Shown: piece by piece, positions 8,809 through 16,434 of the stretch
How positions within the stretch are numbered: position 1 is the stretch's first letter
How the letters are laid out: each line of letters starts with the position of its first letter
NCBI RefSeq assembly: GCF_024509055.1
Contig: NZ_JANINM010000141.1
Span: 1-51,469, forward strand
Source of the DNA: Mesorhizobium sp.
GTDB taxonomy: Bacteria > Pseudomonadota > Alphaproteobacteria > Rhizobiales > Rhizobiaceae
Reading direction: 5' to 3'
Length of the DNA stretch: 51,469 nt
Notes under the pieces: model-generated
The model's database searches: none
Told to the model about the DNA's origin: nothing
What the model saw: the letters and a program-made list of their open reading frames with translations, nothing else
Translations under genes and position numbers: made by a program

Positions 8809-10055
8809 CGATACGGAGGGGGCTGCTTTCGCATCATTTCGAAGGTGTGGCGGTCAAGCGCCTGGCGGCGGTGGATGCCAATCCCGAGTCCTCGAATCAG
8901 CATGAGGTGACCGGATCGGAACCGCTCGTCAGGATTCTCGGTAGAGAAGACCGCAAGTTTCCGCGTGGCGGCGAGGACAACCGTTTCCCGGCAACGTACA
9001 TCTGGCTCGCCGGCGAGCAGGAGGCCGTTTCCGAAGAAGGCTGGCTTTCCTGGTACGACTCCCGCCGGAACGATCCTAAGCGAAGTGCAGAATGGCGCCT
9101 GTACTACCAAGGCAATGCCGTAACCGCGTTGATGAAGCCGGGCGACATCCTGTTCCTTGCGCGGAAGCCCGACGGACACCTCCTGTTCATCCTCACCCCG
9201 GACGGAGGAACCATCCGCAACCAGCTCCTGTGGCTCTTCGGGCTGGACGAGCAGATCGGCCTCCGGTTCGAGTCGCAGGAGATCGGCAGGGACAATGATG
9301 CCGAGCTCGACTTCGCTGCCAGGTATATCCTAGACGAACTCGGGATCGAACCCGAAGAACCGGAAGCTGACAGGCTGGACGGCCTTATCGAAAAGTTTGG
9401 CCTGAAATTTCCCACGACAAGCGTTTTGTCGGGGCTGGCCCGCATGTCCCTTCCGGATGTCAACGCGAAGGACGGTCCCGACGAGGCACTGGTTCTGTGG
9501 ATGGAGCGCGAGGAGCAGCTTTTCCGCCGACTGGAACGCCGCATAGTGGCGGACAGGATCAGGGAAGGATTCGCCACTGCGGACGGGGCGGATGTCGATG
9601 GTTTCCTTGCGTTCTCCCTGAGCGTCCAGAACCGTCGCAAGGCCCGTGCGGGCGCCGCTCTTGAGAACCATCTGGCCGCCGTCTTCGAAGCCCACGAAAT
9701 CCGCTATTCGCGAGGGGCGGAGACGGAGAACCGCAACAGGCCTGATTTCCTGTTCCCCGGTCAGGCCGAGTATCGCGATCCGGCATTCCCGTCCGCCCGC
9801 CTTACCATGCTTGGGGCAAAATCGACCCTCAAGGATCGCTGGCGGCAGGTTCTCTCGGAAGCCATCCGGATCGACGCGAAGCATCTCCTTACTCTCGAGC
9901 CCGGGGTTTCCGAAAACCAGACAGACGAAATGCGCGCCAAGCTGCTTCAGCTGGTCGTGCCGCGCAGGCTGCATCAGACCTACCGGCTGACCCAGCAGGC
10001 CTGGCTAATGGACATCTCCGGGTTTCTCATGCTCGTTGCCGATCGACAGTCCTGA
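8805..10055 (+). CDS. EcoRII-C family type II restriction endonuclease
   Basis: I choose TTG 8805, which overlaps the vsr stop (TTGA), giving 416 residues. The C-terminal half is clearly EcoRII-C: RPDFLFPGQAEY, then MLGAKSTLKDRWRQVL (PD-(D/E)xK core with the Lys and Arg residues), then LLTLEPGVSENQTDEM and LQLVVPRRLHQTY. The N-terminal 180 residues do not carry the EcoRII-N signature; they look like a different DNA-sensing module (SAEWRLYYQGNAVTAL, KPGDILFLARKPDGHLL). Restriction at unmodified CCWGG is predicted. The EcoRII-N signature appears instead in the next gene. Confidence 0.92.
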   Translation: MTIRRGLLSHHFEGVAVKRLAAVDANPESSNQHEVTGSEPLVRILGREDRKFPRGGEDNRFPATYIWLAGEQEAVSEEGWLSWYDSRRNDPKRSAEWRLYYQGNAVTALMKPGDILFLARKPDGHLLFILTPDGGTIRNQLLWLFGLDEQIGLRFESQEIGRDNDAELDFAARYILDELGIEPEEPEADRLDGLIEKFGLKFPTTSVLSGLARMSLPDVNAKDGPDEALVLWMEREEQLFRRLERRIVADRIREGFATADGADVDGFLAFSLSVQNRRKARAGAALENHLAAVFEAHEIRYSRGAETENRNRPDFLFPGQAEYRDPAFPSARLTMLGAKSTLKDRWRQVLSEAIRIDAKHLLTLEPGVSENQTDEMRAKLLQLVVPRRLHQTYRLTQQAWLMDISGFLMLVADRQS

Positions 10056-10093
10056 CGAATCGCCTCAGTCTCCCCCGTTGGACAGGGGGGGAT

Positions 10094-11026
10094 ATGCACG
10101 AATTCGATCGTCCGTTCTTCAAGAGACTTGCAAACAACGACACCGGTGCCGCCAAGGGGCACCAGGGCGGCATCGTCATCCCGAAGTCGCTCGATGGTTT
10201 CTTCCCCACGCTTCCCACTCCATCCGTCGGGAACCCCGCGCCGGACATCCGCCTGAATGCCGTCCTGTTTGTGGAGAATGAGCAGGTTGGCATCGTGAAC
10301 ACCCGCTATCAATACCAGTCGTGGGGAGGAAAGCGCCTTGAGCGACGTCTGACGGACAACCTGTCTGCGGTCCGTGGAGTTGCGGCTGCGGACGACTTCC
10401 TCGTAATGGAGCGCAGCCTCTCGGATCCGCTCTTCTACAGATTGAGGCTGCATCGCGGCGGCTCCAAGGAACATGCCCGGCTTGCTTCGAAAGTCGGCAT
10501 GGAAAGATCGGGGCCACTGGAAGTCGGCGACCCGCCTGTTTCGGAGAAATCGGTCGCCCAGTCCGACGAAGAGCAGGAAGCGCGGGAGAGCGTCCCATTC
10601 AAACTGTTCGATGACGATGCCCACTTTCACGAAACCCGCGTGAAGCGGATAGCTAGGGCGAAAGCATTCAGCGGTCGCGTGTTGCCACTGTACGACTACC
10701 GCTGCGCCGTATGTGGAAAAGGACATGCGGATGAGGATGCCTGGGAAGTGGAGGCCGCGCACATCGTCCCAAGGGGCCTCAAGGGAATGGATGATGCCCG
10801 CAACGGGCTTGCCCTATGCAGATCCCATCACTGGGCATTCGACCGAGGTCTCTTCGGCATAGGGCCCGACAGGAAGGTGATCCTCCATCCGCACGCGGCA
10901 GCCGAGGTCCGGAATGCCCATCTCCTTCCATTCAGCGGCTTGGCCATTAGCGAGCCGTTGAAACCAGCCCTGCGTCCACACGATGACACGTTGGCCTGGC
11001 ATCTCAAACACGTAGTCGGCCTGTAG
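10094..11026 (+). CDS. HNH endonuclease with EcoRII-N-like (B3-type) DNA-binding domain
   Basis: This 310-residue protein has two parts. Residues 5-30 (FFKRLANNDTGAAKGHQGGI) and RYQYQSWGGKRLERRL (about 75-90) match my memory of the EcoRII N-terminal effector domain, which binds CCWGG. The C-terminal third is an HNH nuclease: YDYRCAVCGKG with a CxxC, then EAAHIVPRG, then NGLALCRSHHWAFDRGLF. A strong G-rich ribosome site precedes the ATG. It is the last gene of the cassette. It may be a second restriction enzyme acting at the same site, or a sensor-nuclease that cooperates with the EcoRII-C protein. Confidence 0.88.
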   Translation: MHEFDRPFFKRLANNDTGAAKGHQGGIVIPKSLDGFFPTLPTPSVGNPAPDIRLNAVLFVENEQVGIVNTRYQYQSWGGKRLERRLTDNLSAVRGVAAADDFLVMERSLSDPLFYRLRLHRGGSKEHARLASKVGMERSGPLEVGDPPVSEKSVAQSDEEQEARESVPFKLFDDDAHFHETRVKRIARAKAFSGRVLPLYDYRCAVCGKGHADEDAWEVEAAHIVPRGLKGMDDARNGLALCRSHHWAFDRGLFGIGPDRKVILHPHAAAEVRNAHLLPFSGLAISEPLKPALRPHDDTLAWHLKHVVGL

Positions 11027-11074
11027 CAATGCTTGCAAGAGTGAGCGAAAAATCGATGACCTAAGATCCGCAGT

Positions 11075-11125
11075 GACCTGAGAATCGCGCTGTACGGGCT
11101 TCTAAACGCGACAGATTATTGCGCG
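11075..11125 (+). repeat. 51-bp imperfect direct repeat, copy 1
   Basis: It aligns without gaps to 13574-13624 with 44 of 51 identical positions. The longest exact block is GGGCTTCTAAACGCGA. The two copies flank the methyltransferase and its small DNA-binding neighbour, so they may mark an exchangeable cassette or be shared regulatory sites. Confidence 0.8.
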
Positions 11126-11375
11126 GAGGTCGGAATTCGGCCGATTTCAGTCTGCTAGGCATGCCCGCCCTTGTTCTCATAAAGACCGCTCGTCGGGGTT
11201 CGGCGATCCCGCATCCCGCCATTCGGCGGCGCTATACTGACGCTCCTACGACGCACCTGTTAACCGAGCTCGCCGGCCGCGAATTGGCCTCCGCCTTCCG
11301 TCCGGCATTGTCTGCCGTTTTGGACATCCGGAAGGCTACACTTTATGCGCTGCATCTTTCATGGGGCGGCAGGAA

Positions 11376-11401
11376 AAGAAAAACCCGCCACGATGGGCGG
11401 G
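11376..11401 (-). terminator. Rho-independent terminator candidate for the second methyltransferase
   Basis: On the minus strand CCCGCC (11401-11396) and GGCGGG (11389-11384) form a 6-bp GC stem with a six-base loop, followed by TTTTTCTTTTCC. It lies about 165 bases after the methyltransferase stop. Confidence 0.6.
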
Positions 11402-11566
11402 CCTTCCTCTTTTGCAGTCATCGCGTCCCCGCTGTACTGCATCCTCATCGTGCTAGGCCAGACTGCACAGGTCAAGCGACATCGGCAAGTCCTTCCTCTT
11501 TTTTCTGTATCCCGGGGGGGCCAAGCCCGTCAGGGCGCGGCGGGGCAGAGCCCCATGAGCCTGTCA

Positions 11567-12919
11567 CTACGCCACAAGCGGCGCGACATCCGCCGCAGGC
11601 TGCTCCCTTCCTTCCCGCTTCACCTTCGGCTCCGCCTGCCATTCCCGGTACAGCCGCAGCGCCTTCCGGAGGTCCCATCGCGTCCCCGCCGGCAGGCTCT
11701 CGAATCCCTTCGCACGTTCGAGCTCGGCCAGCTCCATGGCTGCATCCGCGAAGGTCCTTCCGCCGAGCAGGCGCCTGGCTCTGTTCACGCGGCTCTTGGC
11801 GTTCCGGACGGCCGCCTTCGAGAACCCGCGCGACCGCCACAGCCATTGCCCGAACCGACCCTGAATCTCGGGAATGGTCTCCCCGGCTTCGCGGGCGAGG
11901 ATGACGCGCCCGATCGCTTCCGCCAGCGGCGCAGGGACCGCATTGGCGATCATCTGGTCAATGTCCCGCGAGGCCGCGTCGGCCCAGTCCCAGCCGACAG
12001 GGAAGCCCTGAATTCTCGCAACCTGTTCCTGCGTCAGCACGGCCGCCTGCTGCGCCGGCACGGGATCGTCGGGGTGAGGACTCGCCAAGTACTTCGGCCG
12101 AGGCCGTTCCCGCGTGGTGCGGATGACAGACGGCGCGGGTTCGTCAAGTGTCCAGACACCGCGCCCCTCGTAGTAGGGGCGGGTATAGAATGCCCCGGCT
12201 GCCACAAGCGCCGCGTCGGCAGGGTGCGGCTGGTAGCTTGGGGGCATTGGACGCCGGGAAGACCCACGCATGGTCGGCGCAGGGTCGTCCGCACTCCATA
12301 TGCCGCGTTTGCCAGGCATACGTGGGTGCGCATAGAAGGTGTCGCCAAGGGCATCGCCGAGCATGTCCCTGACCGTCATCGGGCTGTGCGATCGGGCAGC
12401 CGCCAGGGCGGAGTCCAAGAAACCATCCGCCTCGCCCAGCCGACCGATGACGAACAGTCGCTTGCGGGACTGCGGCACCCCGTAGAAGGACGCGTCCAAC
12501 TTCGCTTCGGTCAGTCCGTAGCCCGCCCGCACCAGCATGGCGCGGGCATCCACCCATGCCTGCGAGGTTGCCGCCTGTGGGACATTCTCCATCAGGAACC
12601 AGGTCGGGCGGGCGATGCAGATGAGCATCGCGAACGCGCGTGTCAGGGCAGCCCGCTCGCCCTCGATTCGCTCGCCGGCCATGGAGAAATCCTGGCAGGG
12701 CGGCCCACCGCAGATGATGTTCGGAGCGAGCGCGGCGATCATCGGGCCAACGTGGAAAATGTCCTTCAGGTCATGCTGCCAGATGTGCGCGCCGACATTG
12801 CGCCTGTACGTCTCGACCGTAGGCAGCCATGAATCATACGCCTGCACCAGATCAAATCCCGCCTGCTTCAGGCCGAGCGACATGCCGCCCGCGCCCGCGA
12901 AAAGTTCAACCGCACGCAC
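11567..12919 (-). CDS. Orphan DNA cytosine-C5 methyltransferase
   Basis: This is a 450-residue enzyme with the conserved motifs in order: AVELFAGAGGMSLGL (I), GGPPCQDFSMAG (IV, catalytic Cys), FLMENVPQAA (VI), QSRKRLFVIG (VIII), ARIQGFPVGW and MIANAVPAPLAEAIGR (IX/X). An extra C-terminal helical region of about 110 residues (after residue 335) is rich in Arg and Trp. There is no matching nuclease next to it, so it is probably a solitary or anti-restriction methylase, common on phages and plasmids. Its specificity cannot be read from the sequence. The start is GTG 12919; an inverted repeat (12940-12964) lies in its leader. Confidence 0.92.
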   Translation of the reverse strand: MRAVELFAGAGGMSLGLKQAGFDLVQAYDSWLPTVETYRRNVGAHIWQHDLKDIFHVGPMIAALAPNIICGGPPCQDFSMAGERIEGERAALTRAFAMLICIARPTWFLMENVPQAATSQAWVDARAMLVRAGYGLTEAKLDASFYGVPQSRKRLFVIGRLGEADGFLDSALAAARSHSPMTVRDMLGDALGDTFYAHPRMPGKRGIWSADDPAPTMRGSSRRPMPPSYQPHPADAALVAAGAFYTRPYYEGRGVWTLDEPAPSVIRTTRERPRPKYLASPHPDDPVPAQQAAVLTQEQVARIQGFPVGWDWADAASRDIDQMIANAVPAPLAEAIGRVILAREAGETIPEIQGRFGQWLWRSRGFSKAAVRNAKSRVNRARRLLGGRTFADAAMELAELERAKGFESLPAGTRWDLRKALRLYREWQAEPKVKREGREQPAADVAPLVA

Positions 12920-12939
12920 CTCTGAAACGCCCCCGTCCC

Positions 12940-12964
12940 CGTAACTGAATTTCCCAGTTACGGA
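12940..12964. promoter_or_regulatory. Palindrome upstream of the orphan methyltransferase
   Basis: CCGTAACTG and CAGTTACGG form a perfect 9-bp inverted repeat around seven bases. A related palindrome with the core TAACTG-ATTTCC-AGTTA is at 20687-20708. Its position 20 bases before the GTG start suits an operator or a leader hairpin. Confidence 0.55.
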
Positions 12965-13033
12965 ATCGTTCCTTGACGGCGGGTAAAGATCAACCCGGTC
13001 TCGCAGGCCGAAGGCAATCCGTCTGCATCCCTA

Positions 13034-13134
13034 GTGACGGATTCATTTTGCCTCTTTCGTCACAATCCGTCACGCTACGCTTGTGACGGATTGCACGCAG
13101 ATCGTAATTCGTCACCATTTCTCAGTGACGGATT
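13034..13134. promoter_or_regulatory. Cluster of GTGACGGATT repeats upstream of a DNA-binding gene
   Basis: GTGACGGATT occurs at 13034-13043, 13083-13092 and 13125-13134 on the plus strand and at 13064-13073 on the minus strand. A one-mismatch minus-strand copy is at 13106-13115, and a partial GTGACG lies on the minus strand at 13056-13063. Centres are 30, 19, 23 and 19 bases apart with alternating orientation. The cluster ends 15 bases before the next gene's ATG and lies in the divergent promoter region of the methyltransferase. It resembles an operator array. Confidence 0.7.
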
Positions 13135-13148
13135 GCATGGGGGCAGCA

Positions 13149-13559
13149 ATGTCAGACGAGCAGTCAGGTCGCCGTAAGCCTGGGCCGAAACCCAAGGGCC
13201 GGACGGCGATGTCCGGAGCCGAACGCAATCGGCTCTATCGGGAGCGCAAGAAGCAGCTGCAGGTTGGAGTAGTGCCGAGTTACCAGTTCAGCCCGGTTCG
13301 CAACAGGAACGGCATGACCGAAGCCGGTTACCTGATGAATGCAATTATCGAGGTCAAAGTGGGGCTTACGAATGCGTACCTGGCTTCTAGCAAGTGGCAG
13401 TTCGAGTACGGCAACGATGGCGGCGAAGCTGTGGGCCTTCGCCACATCAAGGAAGTGGAACGGGAAACCGTCCGAGCAGTCAGAAGCCTTGAACGGCTCG
13501 CTGGTTTGCTGCCGTTTTCGGCCGAGGTCGCGAGCCGTGTAAGGTGGGATTACCCGTGA
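13149..13559 (+). CDS. Small basic DNA-binding protein, probable regulator
   Basis: ATG 13149 has GGGGG six bases upstream and gives 136 residues. The N-terminus is AT-hook-like and strongly basic (RRKPGPKPKGRTAMSGAER, then RLYRERKKQL). This motif is common at the start of plasmid- and phage-borne DNA-binding proteins. The remaining 90 residues are helical with no known signature. The gene begins just after the GTGACGGATT array, so it may bind those repeats and control itself and the divergent methyltransferase. That is inference from position only. Confidence 0.8.
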   Translation: MSDEQSGRRKPGPKPKGRTAMSGAERNRLYRERKKQLQVGVVPSYQFSPVRNRNGMTEAGYLMNAIIEVKVGLTNAYLASSKWQFEYGNDGGEAVGLRHIKEVERETVRAVRSLERLAGLLPFSAEVASRVRWDYP

Positions 13560-13573
13560 CTTGGACCCATGGG

Positions 13574-13624
13574 GACCCGAGAACCGCGATGTATGGGCTT
13601 CTAAACGCGAAATTTTATTGCGCG
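13574..13624 (+). repeat. 51-bp imperfect direct repeat, copy 2
   Basis: This is the partner of 11075-11125 (44 of 51 bases identical). It starts 15 bases after the DNA-binding gene and lies 126 bases from the convergent replication gene's stop. Confidence 0.8.
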
Positions 13625-13750
13625 ATCACCGAAAACCGCTCTTTTCGGCATGGTGGGCGATGCCGGCCTTATCGGCACGGCTTCCCGTTCCCTTCTACGA
13701 AGGGGCCGTTTCAGCCTGGTTTTGAGTGTCGAGAGACTGCGGCGATATCA

Positions 13751-16327
13751 TCATGGTGGTCCTTCATCCCCATGGGGAGGCCCGCAGGGCCTTCCCCTTG
13801 GGTCGGTAGCACCAAATGAAAGTCCGTCAGGACTTGGTGCTACCGTTCCCCCGCTTTCCAACACTTCTCCCCGCAGCTTCTCCGCTTCCGCAGCCGCGAC
13901 GATCATCCATTCGTCATCGGAGCGAAGCAGAATCTCCCCTGATAGGTCGAATCCGGCAATCGTCCCGTCCGGACGACGGGAGAGGCCCAGCCCAGCGTCT
14001 CGCGCGGCGAGAAAGAACAAGCGACGGGTGGCCGTGAGGCCGACCTTCCGGCCTGTCTCATCCCGCCTTTCCTGAATCTTCTCCCGCAGCGCCTCCAGGA
14101 ATCCCGCAGCCTCCGCCATCGCGAAAAGTTCCACCCTGTCGGCATTCCGGCTGGAGAGCGTGAAACGACGGCCGACGCCGACCGCCCCGCGGATCTCCTT
14201 CCGCTCGACCCCGTAGACGGATTCCCGTTCCTCGCGAAGAGGCACGGGCGGGAGCGGATCGGAGGTCCGCCTTTCGCCGTCCGGTAGTTCCCAACGCCCC
14301 TGATTCCATTCGGCCACGGCATCGTTGAGCCAGGACAGTTCCTTCGGATCGAGGTCCGTGTCTGGCCACAGTCCCATCGCGACGGCGGCATGCCATCCGT
14401 GGAAGGCGGAATCCCGCGCCGCATCCCGTGCTGTGGCCTCCGCCGCCTCGGCTTCCGTCATAGCGGCCGCAACGTCTTCCTTCGCCATCGTGCCGGCCGC
14501 CGCCTGCATCGCGTCGGAAACCTCCCGCGCAGCCTTTGCGGCAATGCGATCGAGGGCGGCATCCTCTGCCCGTTTCCGCGCCGTTCTCATCTCGCGCATG
14601 GCGATGGACATGCGGGCATCCTCGACCCGGAACCAGCGCTCGTCCTCCTTCAGGGAGTTGAGCCAGAGCACGTCCCACAGTTCCAGCGGCGCCCGCTGCG
14701 AATCCAGTCCAAGGAAGCCCATGCCTCGTGCGCCCCGGAGTTTCTTCCATCCCCGGAACCGCTTCTGTTCGTCCGCGCTCGCCGGCGAGGCCTCGCCCTC
14801 GCTTCCGGAACCGCCATCGGCGGGACGCGCCTCGTATCGCGTGGAATAGCGGGCCGCGTACCGCGCCACGGACTCCGCCGTCTCCGCCTTCCCGTTCTTG
14901 CCCTTGCCCGGGGAATAGGCGGGATCGCCGTCGCCGATGACGTATGCGGCGCAGCCACGGTCCTGTCCGTCCTCCGCCAGGTTGCCCGTGTCGAAACGCC
15001 GATGAAATTCGTCGCAGACCGCCCGGGCATCCTCGACCGTCTCGCACGCGACGATGTAGTGGCGGTGCGGCGTTCCGGACTGTTGGGGCTGGACATTCCA
15101 CCAGCCCGACAGCCTCACACCCTTCTCCCGCAGTAGGGCCAGGGTGCGATGGTGGTCCTCCTGAAGCTTCTCCGAAGCTTCTTCCGGCCCCAGCGCCACG
15201 TCCCATTTCGTGGCTCGCTTTTCCTCATTCGTCGCGTTGGCGACGTATTGCGGCGGGAGGGTCACGGTCAGCCAGCAGACGCTCCACCCGAGCGCCGCCC
15301 ACCGCGCCAGATGCACGTCGATCAGCAACCGCTTCTTCGCGGCGTCCGCCGCCTTCGCCTTCCAGTGGAGATCGAGCATCGGAATCTGAACGGACGGATC
15401 GGACTTTTTGACAAGCCACAGCTTGCCCAAGATTTCCTCCGTCCGGAACGCCTCCGCCTCGCAGATGGCAAGGCCGTAGTCGGACAGGAAAAGTGACAGC
15501 CCGTCCGGCCCGCCGACCGCCCCCACGGCCTGCTCGACATAGAGCAGGGCCCGGCGCTGCACCTTGCGTAGCCTGCGCAATTGCCACTTCTCGCAACGGC
15601 GTTTCCGATGTTCCGGCTCTTGGTTTATCGGAGTCCCGTCCTTCATCGCCTTCGGGAACTCGGCGGCATGGCGCCGCGCCTCCTTGTCCGCCCGTTCCGC
15701 CAGCGCCGTCGGCGGCATAGCCAGGACTTCCAGCCCCAACCACTCGACCTTGGCGAGGATGGCCTTCTCCCGTTCGGCCCGCCTCACGGGCGACATCCGG
15801 GACAGGAACTCGGCGAGTTCCGGCGGCAGGAATCGGAAAACCGCATGGTGGTTCCTTGCCTCTGGCGGCAGGTCGGAGAGATGCGGCGGAAGGAACGCGA
15901 CCGTCCCGGCGATGTTGCTCCCGCCCGCCTCCTCCGCGAAGAGGTCCGCGTGGTCGGCAGCGCGAACCTCTTCCGCTTTCATCAGCTCAGGCGCGGGCCT
16001 GACCGTCTCCGCCGCCCGGAACTCGCCTGCCAGTTCCCGCGCGGCATCCGCCGCCGCCTTCCGTGCCCCCGCCGCCGCCGCGATCCATCGCGGCACGGGA
16101 TTCCAAGCAGCCTTGCGCGCGGCCTTGTCCGATTCCTCCGCCCGCCGGCGGGCAGCATCGAATTTCTTTTGAAGCCTTTCCCGCGCCATGCCGTCGCCGA
16201 CACGCCCGAGGCGTGCAGCGTCGAAGCCGGAAAAGCCCCGATATTTCGGGCTTCCGTCAACATTTTTGGCTTGAGGGGTAAAAGGGGGCTGCTGTCTGGC
16301 TGGGGCTATGCCCAGCCGAGGGCTCAC
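13751..16327 (-). CDS. Phage GPA-type replication initiator (HUH endonuclease)
   Basis: The open frame is 858 residues. The central region matches the phage P2 gene A (GPA) family. It has RRCEKWQLRRLRKVQRRALL, then LTVTLPPQYVAN, then the HUH motif in SGTPHRHYIV (His-x-His), and paired tyrosines in SVARYAARYSTRYEA. Such proteins nick one strand and start rolling-circle replication; the Tyr holds the DNA end. Here it should replicate the excised circle. The N-terminal 50 residues are poorly constrained: GTG 16327 is the longest start and ATG 16189 (MARERLQKKF) is plausible, but neither has a clear ribosome site. The C-terminal region is Ala/Arg-rich. Confidence 0.85.
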   Translation of the reverse strand: MSPRLGIAPARQQPPFTPQAKNVDGSPKYRGFSGFDAARLGRVGDGMARERLQKKFDAARRRAEESDKAARKAAWNPVPRWIAAAAGARKAAADAARELAGEFRAAETVRPAPELMKAEEVRAADHADLFAEEAGGSNIAGTVAFLPPHLSDLPPEARNHHAVFRFLPPELAEFLSRMSPVRRAEREKAILAKVEWLGLEVLAMPPTALAERADKEARRHAAEFPKAMKDGTPINQEPEHRKRRCEKWQLRRLRKVQRRALLYVEQAVGAVGGPDGLSLFLSDYGLAICEAEAFRTEEILGKLWLVKKSDPSVQIPMLDLHWKAKAADAAKKRLLIDVHLARWAALGWSVCWLTVTLPPQYVANATNEEKRATKWDVALGPEEASEKLQEDHHRTLALLREKGVRLSGWWNVQPQQSGTPHRHYIVACETVEDARAVCDEFHRRFDTGNLAEDGQDRGCAAYVIGDGDPAYSPGKGKNGKAETAESVARYAARYSTRYEARPADGGSGSEGEASPASADEQKRFRGWKKLRGARGMGFLGLDSQRAPLELWDVLWLNSLKEDERWFRVEDARMSIAMREMRTARKRAEDAALDRIAAKAAREVSDAMQAAAGTMAKEDVAAAMTEAEAAEATARDAARDSAFHGWHAAVAMGLWPDTDLDPKELSWLNDAVAEWNQGRWELPDGERRTSDPLPPVPLREERESVYGVERKEIRGAVGVGRRFTLSSRNADRVELFAMAEAAGFLEALREKIQERRDETGRKVGLTATRRLFFLAARDAGLGLSRRPDGTIAGFDLSGEILLRSDDEWMIVAAAEAEKLRGEVLESGGTVAPSPDGLSFGATDPRGRPCGPPHGDEGPP
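13805..13844. other. Nested hairpin in the 3' end of the replication gene
   Basis: GGTAGCACC (13805-13813) pairs with GGTGCTACC (13836-13844). Inside, AAGTCC (13820-13825) pairs with GGACTT (13830-13835) around GTCA, leaving a short bulge on one side only. P2-type initiators act at an origin inside their own gene, so this could be an origin or lagging-strand start. It could also be an mRNA 3' hairpin. Confidence 0.5.
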
Positions 16328-16391
16328 CCTTCAAGGAAGGGGGGCTTTACACGTGCATGAAGATGAGGGATTCTCATATTCGTTTCCTAGA

Positions 16392-16434
16392 AGCGCCGCC
16401 GAGGGTTCCAGCCCGATGACAGCGGCGCTTTTTT
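16392..16434 (+). terminator. Plus-strand intrinsic terminator upstream of the replication gene
   Basis: AGCGCCGC (16392-16399) and GCGGCGCT (16422-16429) form an 8-bp stem followed by TTTTTT. No protein gene runs into it on this strand. It would end a short transcript made against the leader of the replication gene. A small hairpin ATGAG/CTCAT lies at about 16363-16377. Confidence 0.6.

Larger units (their letters stand above)
11027..11566. other. Gene-free gap between HNH nuclease and second methyltransferase
   Basis: This 540-bp stretch holds no convincing gene. It contains the left copy of a 51-bp imperfect direct repeat (11075-11125) and a minus-strand terminator-like hairpin (11384-11401). 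Frames across it are interrupted or are shadows of the convergent methyltransferase. Confidence 0.6.

Noticed and set aside
11345..12832. 495-codon plus-strand frame
   Set aside because: Antisense to the cytosine methyltransferase, which has all catalytic motifs; the plus frame is Arg/Pro-rich and featureless.
11567..12919. Second complete restriction-modification system
   Set aside because: No nuclease gene is next to this methyltransferase; the neighbouring gene is a small basic protein without nuclease motifs.
13034..13134. CRISPR-like array
   Set aside because: Repeats are only 10 bp, alternate in orientation and have short irregular spacers; no cas genes. An operator array fits better.
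14058..15206. 382-codon minus-strand frame inside the replication gene
   Set aside because: Gly/Arg-rich shadow of the GPA frame with no recognisable domain.
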